Positions 8,180-15,511 of a stretch of DNA of 19,036 bases are shown piece by piece; the stretch's first letter is position 1, and the number at the start of each line of letters is the position of its first letter. Origin of the DNA: Flavipsychrobacter sp964461535 (GTDB lineage Bacteria > Bacteroidota > Bacteroidia > Chitinophagales > Chitinophagaceae). The DNA lies in contig CAYWUY010000058.1 in the NCBI GenBank assembly GCA_964461535.1, positions 1 through 19,036 of the forward strand, given 5' to 3'. The position numbers and the translations under genes were made by a program. The notes under the pieces were generated by a model. The model did no database searches. It worked only from the letters and a program-made list of their open reading frames with translations, and was not told the origin of the DNA.

Positions 8180-8899
8180 ATGTCTACCAAATTATCAGTT
8201 AACATTAATAAAATAGCTACGCTACGCAATAGCAGAGGTGGCGATAATCCTAATGTGCTAAAAGCTGCCCTAGATTGTGAGGCTTTTGGTGCAGATGGTA
8301 TAACAGTGCATCCTCGACCAGATGAAAGGCACATTAGGTATAGCGATGTAAGAGATATAGCCAAACACATACATAAAGAGTTTAATATAGAGGGGAATCC
8401 GAAGGAAGATAAATTTGTACAGTTGGTGCTTGAGGTAAAACCTGCTCAGGTTACCTTGGTACCGGATGACCCTGGGCAGCTAACCTCTAACCACGGATGG
8501 GATACAGTGAAGGAGCAGCAGTATTTGAGAGATATAATAGCTGTGTTTAAAAAAGAAGGTATAAGGGTGTCTATTTTTACAGACCCTGTTGTAGATATAG
8601 TAGCAGCAGCGGCTGATACCGGTACTGATAGGATAGAGCTATATACGGAAGCCTATGCTAAAGATTATGCTACTGATAGAGATAAAGCAATAGCCCCGTA
8701 TGTAGCAGCAGCACTAGAGGCACAGCGCAAAGGATTGGGCTTGAATGCTGGGCATGATTTAGACAGAGATAACTTAGGATTTTTCAGTAAGACTATACCC
8801 GGACTGTTGGAAGTATCTATAGGGCATGCGCTAATAAGTGATGCCATATATTATGGACTAGAGAATGTAGTGCAGCTTTATAAGCGTGCGTTGAAATAG
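8180..8899 (+). CDS. pdxJ: Pyridoxine 5'-phosphate synthase
   Basis: 239 aa, full length for the family, a TIM barrel. Visible signatures are the start KLSVNINKIATLRNSRGG, ITVHPRPDERHI (H44, H51), VLEVKP (E85), VTLVPDDPGQLTSNHGWD (92-108) and GLNAGHDL (H192), followed by EVSIGHALISDA in the phosphate-binding region. PdxJ condenses 1-deoxyxylulose 5-phosphate with 3-amino-2-oxopropyl phosphate to pyridoxine 5'-phosphate, the last ring-forming step of DXP-dependent vitamin B6 synthesis in the cytoplasm. The segment LTSNHGWD replaces the proteobacterial LTTEGGLD, a form I associate with Bacteroidota. It is monocistronic: the next gene converges behind a hairpin. No ribosome-binding site precedes the ATG, and the promoter box sits 5 nt upstream, suggesting a leaderless message. 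Confidence 0.97.
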   Translation: MSTKLSVNINKIATLRNSRGGDNPNVLKAALDCEAFGADGITVHPRPDERHIRYSDVRDIAKHIHKEFNIEGNPKEDKFVQLVLEVKPAQVTLVPDDPGQLTSNHGWDTVKEQQYLRDIIAVFKKEGIRVSIFTDPVVDIVAAAADTGTDRIELYTEAYAKDYATDRDKAIAPYVAAALEAQRKGLGLNAGHDLDRDNLGFFSKTIPGLLEVSIGHALISDAIYYGLENVVQLYKRALK

Positions 8900-8920
8900 T
8901 TTTAAATTAAGGAAATACTT

Positions 8921-8960
8921 AAGCCAAAGCCACAACATTTTCTGTTCTGGCTTTGGTGTT
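8921..8960. terminator. Hairpin between convergent pdxJ and the Mrr-type gene
   Basis: Ten-base stem gccaaagcca / tggctttggt (one G-U pair) with a 15-nt loop. Neither side has a strong U-run, so its efficiency is uncertain. Position between two gene ends supports a shared terminator. Confidence 0.55.
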
Positions 8961-8981
8961 AAAAGGGGGTAACAATATATA

Positions 8982-9923
8982 CTAATCTTGGTCGAAGTAG
9001 TCGTAGTCTAGCTTTTTAACTTCATAGGTTTGTTTGGTAGATACGCCGAGGTTGTAGTCTATCATTAGTTGGCACAGCATATCGCCGTCTATTAGCACTA
9101 CTTTAGTGTCGGTAATAGGCCGGTAGTTTTTAGCTTCGGCTGTAAAGCGAGAAGTGGTAATGAAAATGCCTTTTTTAGCACCCTGCCCCGCAAGAGCTCC
9201 AATAAACTGCTGTAGTTGTGGGCGCCCTACTACGTTATCTACTTTCCAGCGTTTGGCTTGTATGTATATAACATCTAGTCCTAGCCTATCTTCTTTAATA
9301 GTACCATCTATGCCCTCGTCGCCAGTACGGCCAATAGCCATGCCTGCTTCTTTAAAAGACCCCCCGTAACCCATTTTTACCAGTAGTTCTACCACTAGTT
9401 GCTCGAAGAAGGTAGGAGACTGCTCAAGTACCTTGTCTAATAATTCTTTAGCAAGATTGCGCCTGAGGGTTTGGTATTCGTTTTCTATTATCTCCTCGGG
9501 TGTGGCGGTTTGCATCTGAGGGTCGAATAGTAGCGGGGTTTCATTTATAATGGTATTGTTCTCTTCCTCTTCTTTGCCATTGGGCTTAATGAAGTCGAGA
9601 TAAGTAGGATATTCTTTAAGAATACTTACAGATATTTTAGAGGGGTTTTGGCTAAGTAGCTTACGCCCGGTTTCGCTAATCTTGAAATAGGAATGACGGG
9701 TGGATAGTAGTAAGCCGGCTTTAACAAGGTGGGTTTTAGCCCAACCTACTCTGTTGTTAAATAGTAAAGAGCGCCCAGAGGGTAGTTTGGCAGTTTTTTC
9801 TTCTTCGGTAAGGCCAAACTGTACGGCAAGGTCTTGAATAGAATCGTTGAGTTTATATTCATTGCCATCGCCGGCATATTCTAGCAAGGGCAGCATTATG
9901 GTTTGGAAATCAGGTATTGGCAT
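8982..9923 (-). CDS. Mrr-type (type IV) restriction endonuclease
   Basis: 313 aa. Residues ~1-95 form the winged-helix Mrr N-terminal domain (LPSGRSLLFNNRVGWAKTHL, then HSYFKISETGRKLL), probably DNA-reading. An acidic linker rich in E and N (~116-150) follows. Residues ~168-290 are the Mrr catalytic domain of the PD-(D/E)xK fold: FFEQLVVELLVKMGYGG, GDEGIDG (D206), and IYIQAKRW giving the Q222-x-K224 variant, then GRPQLQQFIGAL and GIFITTSRF. Family members cut DNA carrying methylated bases, as defence against modified foreign DNA. No methyltransferase or specificity subunit is nearby, as expected for a type IV enzyme. Base and codon use resemble the neighbours, so recent acquisition is not evident. 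Confidence 0.93.
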   Translation of the reverse strand: MPIPDFQTIMLPLLEYAGDGNEYKLNDSIQDLAVQFGLTEEEKTAKLPSGRSLLFNNRVGWAKTHLVKAGLLLSTRHSYFKISETGRKLLSQNPSKISVSILKEYPTYLDFIKPNGKEEEENNTIINETPLLFDPQMQTATPEEIIENEYQTLRRNLAKELLDKVLEQSPTFFEQLVVELLVKMGYGGSFKEAGMAIGRTGDEGIDGTIKEDRLGLDVIYIQAKRWKVDNVVGRPQLQQFIGALAGQGAKKGIFITTSRFTAEAKNYRPITDTKVVLIDGDMLCQLMIDYNLGVSTKQTYEVKKLDYDYFDQD

Positions 9924-9939
9924 AGTGTATATATGGAGG

Positions 9940-9948
9940 GCAAAAGTA
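9940..9948 (-). promoter_or_regulatory. Candidate -7 promoter element for the Mrr-type gene
   Basis: On the minus strand TACTTTTGC matches TAnnTTTG, 17 nt upstream of the ATG at 9923, which would give a very short leader. No clear -33 element. Confidence 0.4.
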
Positions 9949-10109
9949 AAATATGGCCATCAACTGAAGCGGAGTATTAGTTAACACTACGTTGATAACT
10001 AGGATTGGTGGGGTGGGTTAAGTTAGGTCTCTTAAATAGAATAAGATACGTTTTAATATTTTGTTTAGTTAATATCACCCCTTTAGGGTAGGTATGTATA
10101 AGCTGAAGT

Positions 10110-10487
10110 GTGGTATATATGTACTACCTTTGTGCAATTGTGTTGCATTTACGACAGCATATATTAAAAGGAATAGCGGGTTTGTTGCTGCTGGTACTCT
10201 TCTTTGGGGTGATGCCTAAGGAGGGGCTACACCATTTGATGTATGCAGAGGAAGATGTAGTGCATCCTAACTATAAGCCCGGTGAATATGCATTTACAGA
10301 AAAGCATCACCACTGTGGCTTTTTGGTTTTACAGTTTGAGCCTTATATAGCTGAAGAGCCACTGTTTTTGGTTTTTGCACCAGAAATAGAACATGCCGTT
10401 AGCTATAGTTGTTTTTATTCTTCTCATTATTATAATAGGCATACAGCGGTTAGCCTAAGAGGTCCGCCCACAAGCCTGATGGTATAA
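10110..10487 (+). CDS. Small exported His/Cys-rich protein with C-terminal LRGPP motif, upstream of a TonB receptor
   Basis: The frame opens with GTG at 10110 (125 aa). A promoter-like TACCTTTGT at 10125-10133 lies inside this, so the true start may be GTG 10140, giving 115 aa and a cleaner signal sequence (LHLRQHILK then a hydrophobic stretch to ~residue 34). The exported part is rich in possible metal ligands, numbered from 10110: H41, H42, H52, HHHC at 66-69, H95, C101, H106, H111. It ends SLRGPPTSLMV; LRGPP-ended small proteins recur upstream of TonB receptors in Bacteroidota, and the general design recalls the DUF2946 proteins near metal receptors in Proteobacteria. Function is not established; a periplasmic metal-binding role is inferred. 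It leads a unit with the receptor 92 nt downstream. Confidence 0.75.
   Translation: MVYMYYLCAIVLHLRQHILKGIAGLLLLVLFFGVMPKEGLHHLMYAEEDVVHPNYKPGEYAFTEKHHHCGFLVLQFEPYIAEEPLFLVFAPEIEHAVSYSCFYSSHYYNRHTAVSLRGPPTSLMV
10125..10133 (+). promoter_or_regulatory. Candidate -7 promoter element for the metal-uptake-like unit
   Basis: TACCTTTGT matches TAnnTTTG. It implies a transcript start near 10138-10140, coinciding with an in-frame GTG at 10140. No -33 TTG at the usual distance is evident. Confidence 0.45.
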
Positions 10488-10579
10488 GCTGCTATGATAT
10501 TGCAATGCTACTTACTTGCCTAATTATGTAAGAGTGGTGTCTGCATTTATCTATTACCCATCAGGTAAAGAAATTACAA

Positions 10580-12913
10580 TTGAACAAAACAGTAGTATCA
10601 GGCACTACCCTAGTGTGTAGTATGCTTGTAAATGTGCCGTGTGTGCAAGCGCAAAATTGTACATATAGCATAAAGGGACACGTATATGATGCGGCTCATC
10701 ATGAGGTGCAGGGGGCTGTAGTGCGCATGGTTGCCGACAGCGCCAAGGGTGCAGTAGCCGATAGTTTGGGGCACTTTCAGATAGATAATGTATGCAAGGG
10801 GCATACCGTGCTGACGTGTAGCTATATGGGCTATACACCTGCACAGGTGCATGTAGATGTGATAGGGGATGTGGAGGTGACCATAACTCTATCGGAAGAC
10901 AAACGTCAACTGCATGAAGTAGTAGTAAATGGCAGTAAGCTACAAGATATACATACACTATCGCAGGTGCAACTGAAGGGGCAGGCTATGTTTAGGGCTA
11001 GGGGTAAAAGCTTAGGTGATGCTTTGAAGGAGTTGCCCGGGCTTAATGCCACACAAACGGGGCCTACATTATCTAAACCTATCATACACGGCATGCATAG
11101 TAATAGGGTGCTGATAGTGAATAATGGTGTAAGGCAAGAGGGGCAGCAGTGGGGCGCAGAGCATGCGCCGGAGCTAGACCCCTTTACCGCAGGTAGAATA
11201 AGCGCGCTAAAAGGTGCTGCCAGCGTGCGTTATGGTTCGGATGCTGTGGCCGGAGTAATACTACTAGAGCCTGATAAGCTGCCGGAAGAGCCGGGTGTAA
11301 ATGGCGATGTATACGCTGTGGCAGGCAGTAACGGGCGCATGGGCGCACTAAGTGCTACCTTGCAAGGTGCGCAGAAGGGCCTGCTAAAAGGGTTAAGCTG
11401 GCGTGTGCAGGGTACGGCTAAGGGTGCAGGCAACTTTAGCAATGCTAAGTATATGATGAATAATACCGGTACCAGGGAGCTAAACGGGCTGGCTACAGTG
11501 GGCTACCAGTGGCGGAACTGGAACTTATCGGCACTGTATAGCCACTATGAGGTGATGAATGGTATCTATACCGGTAGTCATGTGGGTAATATTTCTGATT
11601 TGCTAGCAGCTTTTAAGCGCGATGGTCCTGTGGGTGAGCCAAGATTTACGTATGACATAGTAAGAAGTTATCAGCAGGTGTACCACGACTTAGCCAAAGC
11701 CACGCTTGTGGGAAAGTTTAAAAATGAAGGCAGGCTAGAGGTGAATGCAGCCCGACAGTATGACTTGCGCAATGAATATGATGTATCGTTGCCGTACACC
11801 AATAATAAGGCAGAGCTACAAAAACCGCAGGTGAGCTTTCAGTTAATAACCCATACGGCAGATGTAACCTACCTACAGCCTAATAAAAATGGCTTTTCGG
11901 GTAGTGTGGGTATTAGTGGTATTACGCAAGGCAATGTGTTTAGAGGTATACGGTATTTGATTCCCAACTTTAGAAACTACGGTGCCGGTGCGTTTGCTAT
12001 AGAACGTTATAGTAAAGGAAAATTTACTCTGGAAACCGGGCTAAGATATGACTACCGTTGGCTAAGAGTATATCAGCTAAATGCTAACACCCTAAAGACC
12101 TATAATACTACTCGTACGTTTAATAATATAACCGCAACAGGTGGGGTAGCATACCATCCTACTGCTGCATGGAACATATCGTTAAACACGGGTACTGCCT
12201 GGCGTGCACCGGCTGTAAACGAGCTGTATGTACATGGTGTGCACTTTAGTGATGCCAGATACCAGAACGGAGATTCGTTGCTGGATGCTGAGCGTGCCTG
12301 GAATACTAGCATTAGTACCACCTATCAAGGGCATAGGCTAAGAGTAGATGCAGAGGTATATTATAATCTAATAGATAACTACATATATGATATGCCTACC
12401 ATGCAGCCTGTAACGCTAGTAAGTGGTACGTATCCGGCGTTTCAGTACACACAGGATAAGGTAAGGATAAGCGGACTAGATGTAGATATACATTATAACA
12501 TAACTACCCACTGGGCTTATGAGGGAAAACTAACCCTAGTAAGAGGCTATAACATAAGTAGAAACGACTACCTTATATATATGCCTGCAGATAGGATACA
12601 AAATGATATAGGCTATAGCATGCACAGCTTGGGTAAGCTAAAAGAGCCTCATGTAGCTGCAGAAGTAGTAGCCGTAATGAAACAAGTGCGCGTGCCACCC
12701 AATAGTGATTATGTAGCACCGCCGGAGGGGTATGGATTACTAAACGTTCATGCGGGATTTGATATAGCTGTAGGGAAAGACAAGGCTATGTCGGTAGATG
12801 TAAGCGTAAACAATGTAAGCAATGTGGCTTACCGTGAATATCTGGATCATTTCAGGTATTACACCTATCAACTAGGGAGAAATATACAGTTGAGGGTAAA
12901 ATATTCATTTTAA
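10580..12913 (+). CDS. TonB-dependent outer-membrane receptor, ZnuD/FecA-like, probable metal or metal-chelate uptake
   Basis: 777 aa from a TTG start; the frame is closed upstream by a TAA at 10529 with no ATG between, so TTG is the best start for the signal peptide ending CVQAQ (~25). Residues ~28-115 form a carboxypeptidase-regulatory-like beta domain (SIKGHVYDAAHHEVQGAVV). The plug domain (~120-230) includes LPGLNATQTGPTLSKPIIHG, SNRVLIVNNGVRQEGQQWG and IKGAASVRYGSDAVAGVI-type residues (read here as LKGAASVRYGSDAVAGVI). A 22-strand type barrel follows, ending in RVKYSF with terminal Phe. No SusD-like partner is present, so it is not a SusCD glycan system. The plug resembles the group containing zinc receptor ZnuD, but the substrate is not provable. 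It shares a transcript with the small His/Cys protein before it and the lipoprotein 25 nt after it. Confidence 0.9.
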   Translation: MNKTVVSGTTLVCSMLVNVPCVQAQNCTYSIKGHVYDAAHHEVQGAVVRMVADSAKGAVADSLGHFQIDNVCKGHTVLTCSYMGYTPAQVHVDVIGDVEVTITLSEDKRQLHEVVVNGSKLQDIHTLSQVQLKGQAMFRARGKSLGDALKELPGLNATQTGPTLSKPIIHGMHSNRVLIVNNGVRQEGQQWGAEHAPELDPFTAGRISALKGAASVRYGSDAVAGVILLEPDKLPEEPGVNGDVYAVAGSNGRMGALSATLQGAQKGLLKGLSWRVQGTAKGAGNFSNAKYMMNNTGTRELNGLATVGYQWRNWNLSALYSHYEVMNGIYTGSHVGNISDLLAAFKRDGPVGEPRFTYDIVRSYQQVYHDLAKATLVGKFKNEGRLEVNAARQYDLRNEYDVSLPYTNNKAELQKPQVSFQLITHTADVTYLQPNKNGFSGSVGISGITQGNVFRGIRYLIPNFRNYGAGAFAIERYSKGKFTLETGLRYDYRWLRVYQLNANTLKTYNTTRTFNNITATGGVAYHPTAAWNISLNTGTAWRAPAVNELYVHGVHFSDARYQNGDSLLDAERAWNTSISTTYQGHRLRVDAEVYYNLIDNYIYDMPTMQPVTLVSGTYPAFQYTQDKVRISGLDVDIHYNITTHWAYEGKLTLVRGYNISRNDYLIYMPADRIQNDIGYSMHSLGKLKEPHVAAEVVAVMKQVRVPPNSDYVAPPEGYGLLNVHAGFDIAVGKDKAMSVDVSVNNVSNVAYREYLDHFRYYTYQLGRNIQLRVKYSF

Positions 12914-12938
12914 AACTAGTTTAAAACAACAAAAAAAC

Positions 12939-13502
12939 ATGAAAAAATTATTGTATATATTGCCTGTTGCGGCATTGGTTATTTTTTGGACAGGATGTAA
13001 AAAAAGTGAAAGTAGCGTAACGCCTCCTAGTCCGGATAATGAATTTATAACTACGGTAAAGGTAAAAGCCACTAATACTACAGACGCCACAGACACACTA
13101 ACGGCACAATGGGTGCAAAAAGATGCTACAGGAGCAACTGCGCCAGATACTACTAAAGCCCAAATAACGCTAAAGAAAAATGCTACCTATTATGTAGAAA
13201 TATCATTTTTAGATGAAACTAAAAATCCGGCTGAGGATATAACTACAGAAGTACAGGAGCGCTCTAATTATCATTTAGTATGTTTTGATGTAACTAATGG
13301 CTTGATGGCTGTAAATAGACTAGATAAAGACAGTAATACCCCACAGCTACCTTTAGGGCTAAAAGACAACTTTATAACTAGCGCTACCACCGGTAATGGC
13401 TATGTAACAGTGACCCTACATCACCAACCAGATGGTAAAACCGGTGAATGTAACTTGGGTTCTACAGATGCTGAGGCTAAATTCAGGCTAACTGTACAGT
13501 AA
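12939..13502 (+). CDS. Lipoprotein of the 'type 1 periplasmic binding fold' family, partner of the TonB receptor
   Basis: 187 aa. Signal peptide with lipidation site at C20 (FWTGCKK); the -3 residue is Trp, unusual in a lipobox. The mature protein is beta-rich: EFITTVKVKA near 35, ITLKKNATYYVEISFLDE near 76-92, PAEDITTEVQER (97-108), YHLVCF (H112, C115), YVTVTLHHQPD (155-165) and a terminal FRLTVQ. This pattern fits a family of ~180-aa Bacteroidota lipoproteins annotated as 'type 1 periplasmic binding fold superfamily', regularly found just after TonB receptors of the type seen here. H112, H161 and H162 are candidate ligands. A role in handing substrate to the receptor or binding it at the cell surface is inferred. 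A strong terminator follows. Confidence 0.78.
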   Translation: MKKLLYILPVAALVIFWTGCKKSESSVTPPSPDNEFITTVKVKATNTTDATDTLTAQWVQKDATGATAPDTTKAQITLKKNATYYVEISFLDETKNPAEDITTEVQERSNYHLVCFDVTNGLMAVNRLDKDSNTPQLPLGLKDNFITSATTGNGYVTVTLHHQPDGKTGECNLGSTDAEAKFRLTVQ

Positions 13503-13520
13503 ATTTATATGGTATTTTAT

Positions 13521-13562
13521 AAATATGTTAGGGTGTGCCAATGGTGCACCCTAACATATTTT
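13521..13562. terminator. Strong rho-independent terminator ending the metal-uptake-like unit
   Basis: Long near-perfect inverted repeat atgttagggtgtgcca / tggtgcaccctaacat (two G-U pairs) extended by aaat/attt on the outside and followed by T-rich sequence. Confidence 0.9.
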
Positions 13563-13610
13563 GGGTAAATAATGCCTACAAAAAGGAGATAAGGGGCATA
13601 ATAAGTACCT

Positions 13611-13618
13611 TATTTTTG
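13611..13618 (+). promoter_or_regulatory. Candidate -7 promoter element for the ferritin-like pair
   Basis: TATTTTTG matches TAnnTTTG. It would give a leader of about 115 nt before the ATG at 13741. The leader holds weak hairpins only (TGCAAT/ATTGCA and TGAAG/CTTCA) and a run of eight T near 13673-13680; I do not recognise a riboswitch there. Confidence 0.4.
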
Positions 13619-13740
13619 TATTATTGTAGTTTTTATTGCAATTGTTGGCTTAGGCTATTGCATTGCAGGTTGTTTTTTTTAATTTTAAGGCTGTGAAGTC
13701 GTATTGGCTTCATGCTATAACGCCATACAAATAATAAAGT

Positions 13741-14427
13741 ATGATATCCAATCAAAGAGCGGATGAACAACAAACAAACGGAGAAACTATAGATACTACA
13801 GTATCTAGACGTAAATTTTTACAGTTTGCCGGAGGTATAGCAGGTGCGAGTGCCGTGTTGGCAGCTTGCCGCAGAACACCTTCTGATACTGTATTTATAG
13901 GTCGTGATGATACGGGTATTCTTAATTATCTGTATGTGATGCAACAGGTATTGTGCGATATGTATAAGCAAGCCAATATTACCCAGTATTACACTCTAGA
14001 TCAGTCGGAGTGGTATTTATTGGAAGATATGCGCGAGCACCAGTATGCACATAAAGGCTGGTTGAAAGCGGTACTAGGTGATAAAGCTGCAACCGATATA
14101 AAAACAGACTTATCGATGGTGACCTATGCGGATCGTACTAACTTTTTGACTAATGCTAAAACGTTGGCCGATTTGGCTGCGGCAGCTTATATAGGTGCTG
14201 TAGGTTATTTAAAAGACACCTCTTACATACCGGTGCTTTCTAAAATGGCTACGTTGCATGCCAGACATAGTGCGTATTGTCATAGTATGTTGTCTTTCAA
14301 TGAATTTGCCAGTGCAGAGGTAGTAGATACTGATGGGCTGAATAATTTTGTAACGCCAGCAGTAGGTATGGCAAAGGTGAAAGTCTACATTCAGTCTAAA
14401 ATGGATTTCTCTACCTTACCAGGATAG
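13741..14427 (+). CDS. Tat-exported ferritin-like lipoprotein (Ferritin_2-type)
   Basis: 228 aa. The N-terminus has a twin-arginine signal SRRKFLQFAGG (R23, R24) followed by a lipobox LAAC with C43, so the protein is probably exported folded and lipid-anchored. The rest is alpha-helical: DDTGILNYLYVMQQVLCDMYKQA (~55-77), YLLEDMREHQYAHKGWLKAV (~94-113), and two later helices around 145-160 and 170-195 (MATLHARHSAYCHSML). Carboxylate and His residues on helices fit a ferritin-like four-helix bundle of the PF13668 type, whose function is unknown. Tat export would fit a protein that takes up its metal in the cytoplasm. It is 77 nt upstream of a second ferritin-like gene on the same strand. Confidence 0.82.
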   Translation: MISNQRADEQQTNGETIDTTVSRRKFLQFAGGIAGASAVLAACRRTPSDTVFIGRDDTGILNYLYVMQQVLCDMYKQANITQYYTLDQSEWYLLEDMREHQYAHKGWLKAVLGDKAATDIKTDLSMVTYADRTNFLTNAKTLADLAAAAYIGAVGYLKDTSYIPVLSKMATLHARHSAYCHSMLSFNEFASAEVVDTDGLNNFVTPAVGMAKVKVYIQSKMDFSTLPG

Positions 14428-14504
14428 TAGCAAGTAAAATAAGCGCGTAAAAACAGGATTAAGCATAGGCTGAGAGGCCTGCACAAACAAGATTTAAGAT
14501 AGTT

Positions 14505-15362
14505 ATGAATCTGAAACATATTTTACAAGAAATAGAAAATACCGGAGATCAGCCTACGGAACGCCGTAGTTTGCTTAAAGGTTTTGGTAGTAAGGTGGCT
14601 TTGGCAGCTATACCGCTAGGCTTAGGCGCCATGCTGAATAAAACCTATGCTAAAACTACCGACGATGCTACTGTAGCAGACGCACTAAATACTGCGCTAG
14701 AGCTAGAGTATTTCTTGTACAACTTTTTTCATACGGCTAATAACACCGGTGCATTAATACCTGCTACTGTAAAACCAGGATTTGAGGCACTTGAGGCTGA
14801 GTTGAAAGCGCACATCACATTCTTGCGCAATACTATTAATGGTATGGGCATAGTGTTGTATACGCCAAAGTATTATACAAATGATCCTTTAACGGGTAAT
14901 CCGTATAACCCTGCATCTTACGATTTTACTGCGGGTGCTACTTATCCTGTATTCCATAACTATTCGTCGTTTTTGGCAATAGCACAAACTTTTCAAGATA
15001 TGGCTGTACGCACCTACGGAGGCCAAATAGCTAATGTGCTTACTAATACAAGTAATACACTTAATTATTTTATGCGTATGAATGCGGTACATGCTCGCCT
15101 TGCGGCATGGGTGCGTGTAGTGCGCCGATATAATGGAGAGGTAGACCAACCAAGACCATGGGTGTTGAAAAATGTTCCTCCTACTATAGCATTGCAACAG
15201 TATTATAACGGTGAGGATAATGTAATGCAGATGAATATAGATATAACAACTCTGCCATCTGCAACAGGCAATGTAAATGCTAAAGGTGCTAGTGAAGCTT
15301 TTGATGAGCCGATTAGTAAAAATGCATTTGTAGCATTAATAGCTCCGTTTCTAGTAGACTAG
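14505..15362 (+). CDS. Tat-exported ferritin-like protein (Ferritin_2-type)
   Basis: 285 aa. Twin-arginine signal ERRSLLKGFGSK (R20, R21), hydrophobic stretch to ~48, probable cleavage near TYAKT; no lipobox. The mature protein begins with a helix DALNTALELEYFLYNFFHTAN (60-80), whose E/E pair suits metal ligation. FEALEAELKAHITFLRNTI is the second core helix with an E-x3-H pair, and later helices include FLAIAQTFQDMAVRTYGGQ and LNYFMRMNAVHARLAAWVR. This is the PF13668 ferritin-like family, often found in tandem in Bacteroidota; enzymatic or storage role unknown. The C-terminus (NAFVALIAPFLVD) is outside the bundle. It follows the ferritin-like lipoprotein in one unit and is closed by a strong terminator. 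Confidence 0.85.
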   Translation: MNLKHILQEIENTGDQPTERRSLLKGFGSKVALAAIPLGLGAMLNKTYAKTTDDATVADALNTALELEYFLYNFFHTANNTGALIPATVKPGFEALEAELKAHITFLRNTINGMGIVLYTPKYYTNDPLTGNPYNPASYDFTAGATYPVFHNYSSFLAIAQTFQDMAVRTYGGQIANVLTNTSNTLNYFMRMNAVHARLAAWVRVVRRYNGEVDQPRPWVLKNVPPTIALQQYYNGEDNVMQMNIDITTLPSATGNVNAKGASEAFDEPISKNAFVALIAPFLVD

Positions 15363-15380
15363 TTTTAAGCGAAAATAATT

Positions 15381-15417
15381 AAAGCGCCGCCAGACTAAAT
15401 GTTTGGCGGCGCTTTTT
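15381..15417 (+). terminator. Rho-independent terminator after the ferritin-like pair
   Basis: Fifteen-base GC-rich stem aaagcgccgccagac / gtttggcggcgcttt (one G-U pair), 5-nt loop, then T-rich tail. The minus-strand exit is also AT-rich. Confidence 0.92.
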
Positions 15418-15453
15418 GTTTAGGTGAAGTCAATAACTTTATGTCTATAAACT

Positions 15454-15485
15454 AAAAAGGGCCAGATACAAAGCGTATCCGACCC
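15454..15485 (-). terminator. Rho-independent terminator of the thiamine receptor gene
   Basis: On the minus strand an 11-base stem gggtcggatac / gtatctggccc (two G-U pairs) with a 5-nt loop is followed by five T. It begins 26 nt after the receptor stop codon. Confidence 0.85.
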
Positions 15486-15511
15486 GTATGGTAACAATTA
15501 ACACCTGATAA

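Noticed and set aside
8982..9923. Mrr-type gene as part of a defence island
   Set aside because: No methyltransferase, toxin, helicase or mobile element flanks it, and its codon use matches the neighbours; it is an isolated type IV enzyme gene.
10605..10958. Two overlapping minus-strand frames inside the start of the TonB receptor
   Set aside because: They are shadows of the regulatory-like domain of the receptor; no promoter or domain supports them.
10580..12913. SusC-like half of a glycan uptake system
   Set aside because: The N-terminal regulatory-like domain is shared with SusC, but no SusD follows, the length is short for SusC (which is near 1000 aa), and the plug resembles metal receptors.
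13619..13740. Riboswitch or small RNA in the leader of the ferritin-like pair
   Set aside because: Only short, weak hairpins and a T-run are visible; no known aptamer signature could be matched.
13741..15362. Classical ferritin or bacterioferritin iron-storage cage
   Set aside because: Both proteins are exported and of unusual length, and lack the usual ferritin motif order; only a ferritin-like bundle can be claimed.
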